6,227 bases of DNA from a bacterium. GTDB taxonomy: Bacteria; UBA9089; CG2-30-40-21; SBAY01. Both the position numbers and the translations under genes were made by a program. Location: the NCBI GenBank assembly GCA_030018635.1, contig JASEHU010000132.1, positions 1-6,227 of the forward strand, in the 5' to 3' direction. Positions 1-5,456 of this stretch are shown here, piece after piece. Under the pieces are notes generated by a model. That model worked only from the letters and a program-made list of their open reading frames with translations. It did no database searches and had not been told where the DNA came from. How positions within the stretch are numbered: position 1 is the first letter of the stretch; every line of letters begins with the position of its first letter.

Positions 1-1659
1 CAACATCACCTCACTTGCCCAGACATCCTTTTCCACCCCCTTGTCAAACACCCCGCGATAATTATACCTGAATTTATCCCCAAGGACAGGTTGTTCCTTT
101 AGTTTATTAATAATCCCTTCCTTAGCCAGGGGAGGTGGGCTAACCTCCTCTTTCTGGGTCAAGAAATCGTGGGTAAAATAGATCTGGTGCGTATCTCTAT
201 TGTTATAAATGATATTCTCAAATATGCGGGTGTGTTTTTCCTTCAGGCTACAAGTAATCTTAATTTCCGGGTAAAGTTTCAACAGCCTTTCTACAAACCA
301 GTCCCGGGTTAAAAAAAGCACGGTAAAGACCGGCACATCCATCCTTTGTTGTTCTACATACTGCAAATACCACAAAGGAAGAACATTGTAATCCACCTGG
401 TTAAACAGGATAGATTTTCGAGGAAGTTGATGGAGGATATTTGTGCCATAATCATAAGCAAAATAGTATTTACTCATATTTGCCTGCCGATAATGGCTGA
501 TAAATACGATTACAGGTAAGATACACAATATTACCCAAATCCAGAGAAGGTTAACTCGTTTAGTAGAGAATACCCATCTCACGGTATCATTTAGTCCATA
601 CCCAATAAGGATTAGAACGACTAAAAAACAAGGGAGATAATACGCCTCCTGGTCGATTAAGCCCGAGATTATCTTTTCCTGAATGTTTAAAGAATATAAT
701 CCCACACCTAAAAACAATAATCCTGAAAATATAAGAAATTTAACATTCTCTTTAAAAAGCCTGTAAATACCCACCAGGCAAAAGATACTAAATATAACTG
801 TGAATTGATTGATAAATATTCCAAAATTATATTTGAGCATTCCTAATGGGTCAATCAATTTCATCGTAAATTTACTTGTTTGATAAATTCCGCCGGTAAC
901 CAGCCGTAAGAGACTTTTTAAGGTAACCGGGTTGCCCCAGTCTAAGAGAGGTTCTTGAAACCCACGAATAGGAAGGTAAATATAAGGCATAAGCCCAATA
1001 AACAGGCAGGCAACGACTTTTAAAAATCGCTTCATATCTAAAAATACCCTTTTGTCCGTTATCCATAAAAAGTAAAGAATACCAGGCATCAAAAAGGTAA
1101 TAAGGAGATGATTAGTTAAACCCAATCCATAGACAAAAGCGGCTAAACGAAGGAACTTATCTAATTTCTTTTCCCGCCAGAGTATAAGTAGAAACAAGGT
1201 CAGGGCGGCAAAAAAGGCATAAAGTGAATAGACCTCGGCGATGACTGATACCTTCCATAATGTCATCGAAAAGGTATAAACCAGGGATAGACAGACACAA
1301 ACAACTAAACGAATACGCAATTTAAGGAGTAAAAAATAGGCAACGATTACGGTTAAAGCACCCAATAACCCTGAAAAGAGATTTACCCGAAAGGCAATAT
1401 TTCCCAATGGCAGGTAACAACTAAGGTGTCCTAACATTGTCCATAATGGATACCCGGTTGGATGAGCAATACCCAGTGTGTAGGCGCAGGTGATAAAATC
1501 CCCACTATCACTAAAGGTAACCGTTGACGCTACGGTTTTTAAATAGACCAAAAAGGCGAAAAGAAATATCCCTATTCCGACGATAACTTCTCGCTTACCA
1601 ATAACCGCCTCTTGTTGCTGGGTGGTCTTTTTCTTTTTAAACTTCTGTTTCTTTGCCAT
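1..1659 (-). CDS. DUF2723 (TMEM260-like) membrane glycosyltransferase, 3'-truncated by window edge
   Basis: This is an uninterrupted reading frame of 553 codons with no stop before the window edge, so the C-terminus is missing. A Lys-rich cytoplasmic start (residues 2-11) precedes a first membrane helix (about 25-40). Next comes the conserved DUF2723 block: FSDSGD at 49-54, then AHPTGYPLW (65-73; most members have HPPGYP) and FRVNLFSG (90-97). Further family marks are IAEVYSL (140-146), TNHL (182-185), YLPIRG (228-233) and LDWGNP (239-244) followed by VTGGIYQ. About ten hydrophobic segments precede a soluble part with an LPLWYLQYVE motif near 425-434. Known: DUF2723 proteins are GT-C-fold enzymes, and human TMEM260 is a protein O-mannosyltransferase. 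Inferred: it transfers a sugar from a polyprenyl-phosphate donor to exported protein or glycan. The acidic pair D51/D54 sits where GT-C enzymes keep their catalytic aspartate. The ATG at 1659 follows a GGGGGGAAG purine-rich site 7 nt upstream. Confidence 0.5.
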   Translation of the reverse strand, partial: MAKKQKFKKKKTTQQQEAVIGKREVIVGIGIFLFAFLVYLKTVASTVTFSDSGDFITCAYTLGIAHPTGYPLWTMLGHLSCYLPLGNIAFRVNLFSGLLGALTVIVAYFLLLKLRIRLVVCVCLSLVYTFSMTLWKVSVIAEVYSLYAFFAALTLFLLILWREKKLDKFLRLAAFVYGLGLTNHLLITFLMPGILYFLWITDKRVFLDMKRFLKVVACLFIGLMPYIYLPIRGFQEPLLDWGNPVTLKSLLRLVTGGIYQTSKFTMKLIDPLGMLKYNFGIFINQFTVIFSIFCLVGIYRLFKENVKFLIFSGLLFLGVGLYSLNIQEKIISGLIDQEAYYLPCFLVVLILIGYGLNDTVRWVFSTKRVNLLWIWVILCILPVIVFISHYRQANMSKYYFAYDYGTNILHQLPRKSILFNQVDYNVLPLWYLQYVEQQRMDVPVFTVLFLTRDWFVERLLKLYPEIKITCSLKEKHTRIFENIIYNNRDTHQIYFTHDFLTQKEEVSPPPLAKEGIINKLKEQPVLGDKFRYNYRGVFDKGVEKDVWASEVML

Positions 1660-1750
1660 AGATTTCTTCCCCCCTGATTTTGCGTAAAAGTGAAAAGTGA
1701 ATAGTGAAAAGTGAAAAGTGAAAAACTAATAACTATTCACTATTCACTAT
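1660..1750. other. 91-bp intergenic gap, mostly heptamer repeats
   Basis: This gap between the flippase-like gene and the DUF2723 gene holds the purine-rich ribosome binding site of the latter (about 1667-1675) and nearly the whole inverted heptamer array. I see no convincing promoter and no terminator with a T-tract, so read-through from the upstream gene is likely. Confidence 0.5.
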
Positions 1751-1754
1751 TCAC
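1690..1754. repeat. Inverted heptamer array (GTGAAWA x5 / TATTCAC x3)
   Basis: On the plus strand five heptamers lie exactly in phase: GTGAAAA (1690), GTGAATA (1697), then GTGAAAA at 1704, 1711 and 1718. A 9-nt spacer (1725-1733) is followed by three copies of the inverse unit TATTCAC at 1734, 1741 and 1748. In the minus-strand transcript the two arms can pair into a long stem with about one U-U mismatch per unit. The last inverted unit supplies the TGA stop (1751-1753) of the flippase-like gene, so the array begins inside that coding region. A related array lies at 4473-4507. The function is unknown; mRNA stabilisation, attenuation or a passive repeat are all possible. Confidence 0.5.
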
Positions 1755-2707
1755 TTTAATTTATTCTGCCAGGCAATAAAATAGCCTACTACCATTTGTG
1801 GGATTAACCCGAGGATAAATAACATCAACGATAAAGATAGCCCATATTCCTTGCTTACCCCTAAGGAAGAGTATAATAATATGGTGGTATAATCCCTTGT
1901 CCCAATCCCCATAATCGAGATAGGCAGAATCTCAACGGCATTAATCACCGGAACAAGAAGGATAAAATAGATTAATTTTATATCCATGCCCAATGATAAG
2001 CCATAAATAAATCCCCGAATGCCAACTAATATCCAGCTTAACAATGATAAAATAAGAATATTTAAAAGTTGGAGTTGATTCTCTAATATCGCGGTGAGAT
2101 TAAGATAAAATGTGCTGACATTCGAGCTGAATTTCTCACGAACGGGATGAGGAACCACAATTTGATAAAAGAGTTTTAGTATTTGCTTTATCCATTTTCG
2201 TTTAAGATTGATAATAAAAAATAATAGAAAAATGGTAATACAAGCCAAAAAGAGCAGAAGATGAAAAACCTCTCCATTAAGTCTTTGATGAACAAGGAAA
2301 ACAAGTAATCCTATTGATGCCAGGCCAAAAAGTGCCAACACCTCCATAAATCTATCAAGCACCCAGATAGCGAATGAATTTGTCATCGAAAGCCTTGTTT
2401 TCTGTTTAATGGTATAAACGCGGACTAAATCCCCTATTCTACCCGGGGTTACCGACCCAAAAGGCATACCCATTAAGTAGATAATGAAACAATCTTTAAG
2501 TTTAATATTGCCCATCAGGGATATTAGCCTCTTTAATTTCAAAGACCGAATTAATACCTCAAGGGCTAATAAAATAAAACCTATAAAAATAAAGTAAAAA
2601 TTAACCCTTTGAAGAATTTCAAAAAGTTTTTTTATATCTATACCTCTGATGATGGTCACAAATAATAATATCCCGCAGATAAAAAGAATGATTTTTATAA
2701 TCTTCAT
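1751..2707 (-). CDS. Flippase-like membrane protein (LPG synthase TM / UPF0104 family, PF03706-type)
   Basis: This 318-residue protein consists almost entirely of hydrophobic helices (about 3-20, 36-54, 72-85, 112-138, 147-166, 213-238, 244-262, 290-312). Family marks are TPGRIGDLVRVY (87-98, matching the PGRxGE-type motif), WVLDRFMEVLAL (115-126, the DRxxE/ERxxD region) and LPISIMGIGTRD (261-272, the PxSxxGxGxRE region near the C-terminus). Known relatives include the membrane flippase domain of MprF, AglD-type archaeal proteins and HpnL; they are linked to moving lipids or lipid-linked sugars. There is no lysyltransferase domain, so it is not full-length MprF. The ATG overlaps the radical SAM stop as ATGA, with an AAGGA site 9 nt upstream, pointing to coupled translation. 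The stop codon lies in a heptamer repeat, so the extreme C-terminus may have been altered by repeat insertion. The exact substrate cannot be read from the sequence. Confidence 0.5.
   Translation of the reverse strand: MKIIKIILFICGILLFVTIIRGIDIKKLFEILQRVNFYFIFIGFILLALEVLIRSLKLKRLISLMGNIKLKDCFIIYLMGMPFGSVTPGRIGDLVRVYTIKQKTRLSMTNSFAIWVLDRFMEVLALFGLASIGLLVFLVHQRLNGEVFHLLLFLACITIFLLFFIINLKRKWIKQILKLFYQIVVPHPVREKFSSNVSTFYLNLTAILENQLQLLNILILSLLSWILVGIRGFIYGLSLGMDIKLIYFILLVPVINAVEILPISIMGIGTRDYTTILLYSSLGVSKEYGLSLSLMLFILGLIPQMVVGYFIAWQNKLK
2704..2707 (-). promoter_or_regulatory. ATGA start/stop overlap (translational coupling)
   Basis: The ATG of the flippase-like gene and the TGA of the radical SAM gene share bases in ATGA. 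This arrangement usually reflects termination-reinitiation and therefore matched synthesis of the two proteins. Confidence 0.5.
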
Positions 2708-4173
2708 TTCAGATAGTCCTTAATATGTCCAAATAATGAACTTGCACCTCTAAACAGGAGTTTAATATCATAAATACTTCTTGAGGTAAGCAAGGATTTG
2801 AATATAAATGACGGATGAAGGTGAAGTCGCCAGATAGTATTACACCATTTTTCTGCATCAATTGGAGTTTTAAGTATTGGTTTGGCTAAACCATATTTCT
2901 CATAATCATAAGGGTCAATATCAAACCAGTTATGCCTGAGGGCGTCATTAAATAAAGGTGTACCTGGATAAGAGCTAATAATATTAGCCTCTAATGAATC
3001 ACCGCAGTGGGTTTTATAGAGCAATAATTCTTTACCTAGACGATAGGTTTGTTTAACATCTTCTTCGGATTCCCAGGGATAGCCGACCATAATCGTGACC
3101 ATTACCCTTAACCCAAAATCTTTAGCATTTTTAATTCCACGCCTTATCTCTTCAACCCTGGCTGACTTGCCCAATCTTCTTAAAGAATGGTCATTTCCTG
3201 ATTCTAATCCTATTTTTAATAGTCGAAATCCTGTTTTCTTAAGGGTTTTACATACATCCCCATCTAATAAACAATCAGCACGGGCATTTGAAGAAAGAAT
3301 TACTTTACCAATCAAGTCTTGCTTTTTCATCTGGTGATAAAATTCCTCTACCCACTCTTTATTCCAGATAGCTCCAGCTTCATTATCATCAAATATCTCT
3401 TTGACCCCATAATTTTCAACCAGTAGTTTAATTTCATTAACCACCTTAGCCGGGGAGCGAAGCCTTGCCGTACACCTCCAGAAGGCAAACTGCCAGATAC
3501 AAAATCTACAAACCCCTACCCCCTTAGCCCCTTTACAGCCCCTACCGGTGAGTATATAAGCACACGGATGCTGTAAATACGCCTCACCATAAATATGCCA
3601 TTTGGTTAACTCCCTATCGATGTCTGGAAGTGAGTTCAAATCTGTAATTAATTCAAATTCACCTGTGTTTTTTATCTCATCCCCATCTCGAAAATAAACC
3701 CCTTTGGGCAAAGCACCGCTACCCTCCAAACAGTCAACCAATTTAGATAGACTGCTATCATAATCACCACCGGTAATGACAAAATCCACCCTGGACTTTT
3801 CCATTGACTCAGATGGGAAAAAAGAAACATGGTCACCGGCCAGGGCATATTTTCTATTTGGGTATTTCACCTTTTCCTCATTAATATATTCCCAATGTCT
3901 ACGAATTACAGGCACCTTTGTCTCAAGGAAAACCAACTCTGGCGAAAAATCATTTAATTGTTTGTCAAACTCCTCCCAGTTCAATCGTTCATTTATACCA
4001 TCCAGATATAATACCTCATGCCCATTGACCTTAAGTAAAGTAGCCGCTTGTGCCATAACTAAAGGGTATATCTTAATCTTTTCCGAATGCGTATAGATAA
4101 AGACCCTATTCTGGCTCAAAAGCGGTATTTTACCCTCAAGATTAAACGGTGGATAAACAATGGCTACTCTCAC
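2704..4173 (-). CDS. Radical SAM protein with B12-binding-like N-terminal domain
   Basis: This 489-residue protein begins with a Rossmann-like B12-binding-type domain (about 1-150: VAIVYPPF, then NGHEVLYLDG at 50-59 and FVITGGDYD at 131-139). The radical SAM domain spans about 200-420. The Fe-S cysteines are C213, C222 and C225 in TGRGC...VCRFC, giving CX8CX2C instead of CX3CX2C. The following CIWQFAFWR...LRSPAKVVNEI resembles the CxWPQ...RxRSPE stretch of HpnJ-like enzymes. Further marks are FDDN (261-264), GLESGND (322-328, SAM-binding strand) and YPGTP (402-406). The classic cobalamin DxHxxG motif is not seen, so cobalamin binding is uncertain. The GTG start is preceded directly by an in-frame TAA and by AGGAGGT 8 nt upstream, which fixes it. 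Likely role (inferred): radical modification of a lipid or sugar intermediate used by the neighbouring glycosyltransferase and flippase-like protein. The reaction is unknown. Confidence 0.5.
   Translation of the reverse strand: MRVAIVYPPFNLEGKIPLLSQNRVFIYTHSEKIKIYPLVMAQAATLLKVNGHEVLYLDGINERLNWEEFDKQLNDFSPELVFLETKVPVIRRHWEYINEEKVKYPNRKYALAGDHVSFFPSESMEKSRVDFVITGGDYDSSLSKLVDCLEGSGALPKGVYFRDGDEIKNTGEFELITDLNSLPDIDRELTKWHIYGEAYLQHPCAYILTGRGCKGAKGVGVCRFCIWQFAFWRCTARLRSPAKVVNEIKLLVENYGVKEIFDDNEAGAIWNKEWVEEFYHQMKKQDLIGKVILSSNARADCLLDGDVCKTLKKTGFRLLKIGLESGNDHSLRRLGKSARVEEIRRGIKNAKDFGLRVMVTIMVGYPWESEEDVKQTYRLGKELLLYKTHCGDSLEANIISSYPGTPLFNDALRHNWFDIDPYDYEKYGLAKPILKTPIDAEKWCNTIWRLHLHPSFIFKSLLTSRSIYDIKLLFRGASSLFGHIKDYLK
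3499..3537 (-). other. Expanded radical SAM cysteine motif (CX8CX2C)
   Basis: The codons for C213 (3535-3537), C222 (3508-3510) and C225 (3499-3501) mark the 4Fe-4S ligands. Eight residues (KGAKGVGV) separate the first two cysteines, against three in the canonical motif. Five extra residues equal 15 nt, so the frame is kept. Elp3 shows that a wider first spacing (CX9CX2C) can still bind the cluster. Confidence 0.5.
3513..3542 (-). other. G-quadruplex-type sequence in coding strand of the Fe-S motif
   Basis: Plus-strand C-runs at 3513-3516, 3519-3523, 3528-3531 and 3539-3542 read as G4, G5, G4 and G4 tracts on the minus strand. The loops are 2, 4 and 7 nt. The motif would occur in both the non-template DNA strand and the mRNA. 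Whether it folds is untested. Confidence 0.5.
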
Positions 4174-4181
4174 TTAATTTT

Positions 4182-4188
4182 ACCTCCT
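4182..4188 (-). promoter_or_regulatory. Strong Shine-Dalgarno AGGAGGT fixing a GTG start
   Basis: On the minus strand AGGAGGT stands 8 nt before the GTG at 4173, and an in-frame TAA lies immediately before that GTG. No longer N-terminus is possible. The site directly abuts the target duplication of the MITE-like element. Confidence 0.5.
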
Positions 4189-4383
4189 GATTGTTTGGTG
4201 GTGTCCGTGAATAGCTAACTTGTGTAAAACAAGAGGATAAATTCATTTTAAATTGCAAATTTAGCATTTTAAATTTAAAATTTACAATTTGCAATGATAA
4301 ATTTGCAATGAATAATCCCCCTTTTTATACTTTTTTAGATGCCTCAGTATAATTAAGCTATAATAGGACACCACCGATTGTTT
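4189..4383. mobile_element. MITE-like non-autonomous element with 8-bp target site duplication
   Basis: An exact 8-bp direct repeat GATTGTTT (4189-4196 and 4376-4383) flanks a 179-bp element (4197-4375). The element ends in perfect 10-bp inverted repeats, GGTGGTGTCC (4197-4206) and GGACACCACC (4366-4375). After four mismatched bases the inverted match resumes for 6 bp (ATAGCT 4211-4216, AGCTAT 4356-4361), giving terminal repeats of at least 20 bp. It has no open reading frame of note, so it must have been moved by a transposase elsewhere. The 8-bp duplication and GG-starting ends fit several families (IS1, IS1595, ISL3, IS256 types); the family cannot be settled by eye. It lies between the glycosyltransferase and radical SAM genes. 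Confidence 0.5.
4252..4315. repeat. AT-rich palindromic core inside the MITE-like element
   Basis: ATTGCAAATTT (4252-4262) is inverted exactly at 4299-4309. Between them lies the perfect palindrome ATTTTAAATTTAAAAT (4266-4281). The stretch ATTTGCAATGATAA (4287-4300) is repeated almost exactly at 4301-4315. The arrangement could form a cruciform or hairpin. Its AT-richness also yields a weak promoter-like pair on the minus strand (TTGCAA, 17 nt, TAAAAT), which could start transcription of the radical SAM gene; this is only a possibility. Confidence 0.5.
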
Positions 4384-4386
4384 TAG

Positions 4387-4449
4387 AGGTTAAGGTTAAG
4401 GTTGAGAAAATGACATTCTCAACCTCAATCTCAACCTTAACCTTAACCT
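4387..4449. repeat. Hexamer-based inverted repeat (GGTTAA units)
   Basis: The 20-nt arm at 4387-4406, made of AGGTTA-type hexamers ending in GGTTGAG, is matched exactly by its reverse complement at 4430-4449; the loop is 23 nt. A shorter alternative hairpin pairs GGTTGAGAA (4400-4408) with TTCTCAACC (4416-4424). CTCAACCT occurs twice (4418, 4430). In the direction of gene transcription no U-tract follows, so this is not a typical intrinsic terminator. It starts 4 bp past the MITE target duplication. Confidence 0.5.
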
Positions 4450-4472
4450 TCTTTTATTATTTTTATCTTGAT

Positions 4473-4507
4473 TTTTCACTTTTCGTTTTTCACTTTTCAC
4501 CTTTCAT
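4473..4507. repeat. Heptamer array (TTTTCAC units) containing the GT2 stop codon
   Basis: Five in-phase heptamers lie on the plus strand: TTTTCAC (4473), TTTTCGT (4480), TTTTCAC (4487), TTTTCAC (4494) and CTTTCAT (4501). On the minus strand they read as GTGAAAA units, the same unit as in the array at 1690-1754. The TGA stop of the glycosyltransferase (4497-4499) is part of a unit, so the last codons of that gene derive from the repeat. Confidence 0.5.
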
Positions 4508-5456
4508 ACAGTTTTACTATTCTAACATTAATTTCCGAAGATGGGGATTTGTGCCTTCCGGCCATTACGCTCACCAATCCAAAACCTAACCCCAATCCAT
4601 AGGAGAGATGAAGCAAAAGGAATAAAAACGGGCTGGAGAAAAGGTATTTTATATGGCCTTCCTGACATATAATCCGACATGAGAAGAATAAATTCAGTAA
4701 TCCATAAGCCACTGCCGGCAAATACCAAAACCATGGTGAATGAATAAATAGAAGTGAAAATAGATAGATAACAAACAGGAATGGGATGGTATGCGGTATA
4801 TCTTTTATTGTGGGGCTAATAAAATTTTGTTTTACCCGACCACGGCCATAGTAGAAAATAGATTTAATAAAATCTTGCAGCCTTCGATGACGCTCTCGAT
4901 AGACAACCGTCTTAGGGTTATAAACTAATCTATAGCCCTTTTTCTCAAGGCGATGGAGAAACTCATTTTCTTCATTGGGATAGAGTGATTCGTTTAATCC
5001 ACCTTCTTTTAAAAATATCTCTTTACGCATACTTAGATTGCACATAATCAAGTCCTTTTCAGTAGCTTTTTTGGGCTGATTCCCAGCCACACACCAGCGA
5101 GCCGCAGTATTAAATGTCCCAAAACAGGATTTAAGAATCAAGTCCAATTCTTTTGGTAATTCCTTTTCTGTAGGTTTCATCAGGCATGGCCCGCCGACTA
5201 CGACCACCTGAGCCTCTTTATAAAATTCCAGCACACTATTAAACAATTGCGGAATAGGCTCTGAGTCATCATCAAGGAAGAAGATAATTTCACCCTTGGC
5301 AATACTAACCGCCTTATTTCTTTGAATTGACGGTTGTCTGCCTTCGACAACAATTATTTCCCAATGAGCAGGGTCATACTCTATATTTTTCAAGGACTCA
5401 AGTGCCTTTATTTGAGCATTTGGTCTGGCCGGAATAATAACACTAAAAGTAATCAT
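4497..5456 (-). CDS. Family 2 glycosyltransferase with C-terminal membrane helices
   Basis: This 319-residue protein opens with the GT-A strand FSVIIPARP (4-12). It continues with the donor-binding region IIVVEGR (34-40) and IQRNKAVSIAKGEIIFFLDDDSEP, with the metal-binding DDD at 62-64. The acceptor region has CNLSMRKEIF (139-148) and the acidic pair in NEENEF (161-166), which takes the place of the usual catalytic ED. RERHRRLQDF (187-196) precedes three hydrophobic segments (about 222-240, 243-262, 272-298). Such C-terminal helices anchor the catalytic domain on the cytoplasmic membrane face and are typical of enzymes that glycosylate lipid carriers or envelope glycans. The nucleotide sugar and acceptor are unknown. 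The ATG overlaps the pseudopilin stop as ATGA, and the Shine-Dalgarno is weak (GGGAG, well upstream), so coupled translation is likely. The stop lies in a heptamer repeat. The protein is shorter than HpnI and lacks its N-terminal helix. Confidence 0.5.
   Translation of the reverse strand: MITFSVIIPARPNAQIKALESLKNIEYDPAHWEIIVVEGRQPSIQRNKAVSIAKGEIIFFLDDDSEPIPQLFNSVLEFYKEAQVVVVGGPCLMKPTEKELPKELDLILKSCFGTFNTAARWCVAGNQPKKATEKDLIMCNLSMRKEIFLKEGGLNESLYPNEENEFLHRLEKKGYRLVYNPKTVVYRERHRRLQDFIKSIFYYGRGRVKQNFISPTIKDIPHTIPFLFVIYLFSLLFIHSPWFWYLPAVAYGLLNLFFSCRIICQEGHIKYLFSSPFLFLLLHLSYGLGLGFGLVSVMAGRHKSPSSEINVRIVKLYER
5453..5456 (-). promoter_or_regulatory. ATGA start/stop overlap (translational coupling)
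   Basis: The pseudopilin TGA and the glycosyltransferase ATG share bases in ATGA. Because the glycosyltransferase has only a poor Shine-Dalgarno, reinitiation after the pseudopilin is the simplest way it is translated. Confidence 0.5.

Larger units (their letters stand above)
4174..4496. other. 323-bp gene-free region built of repeats
   Basis: From right to left this gap contains the tail of a heptamer array (to 4473), a T-rich stretch (4451-4472), a hexamer inverted repeat (4387-4449), a MITE-like element with target duplication (4189-4383), and the Shine-Dalgarno of the radical SAM gene. Beyond these repeats only about 50 bp remain. I find no coding potential and no terminator with a T-tract in the direction of transcription. 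Confidence 0.5.

Noticed and set aside
872..1066. 64-residue open frame on the minus strand
   Set aside because: It lies inside the DUF2723 coding region in another frame on the same strand, with no family features; the DUF2723 frame has strong motifs across the same bases.
1690..1754. Short regularly spaced repeats as a possible CRISPR array
   Set aside because: The 7-bp units are contiguous with no spacers of constant length, and no Cas genes are present.
3499..3542. Frameshift or sequencing error in G-runs of the radical SAM motif
   Set aside because: The frame continues correctly on both sides with family motifs, and the extra length is an exact multiple of three, so a simple indel error is not needed. 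A 15-nt artefact cannot be wholly excluded.
3095..4096. Two plus-strand open frames (3095-3337 and 3776-4096)
   Set aside because: Both are antisense to the well-supported radical SAM gene and show no recognisable domain.
4387..4472. Hexamer hairpin plus T-rich tract as an intrinsic terminator
   Set aside because: The T-rich tract follows the hairpin only on the plus strand, where no gene is transcribed; on the minus strand the stem is followed by CTAAAACAA.
4528..4734. 68-residue minus-strand open frame
   Set aside because: It is an alternative frame within the membrane-helix part of the glycosyltransferase; its hydrophobicity comes from the shared base composition.
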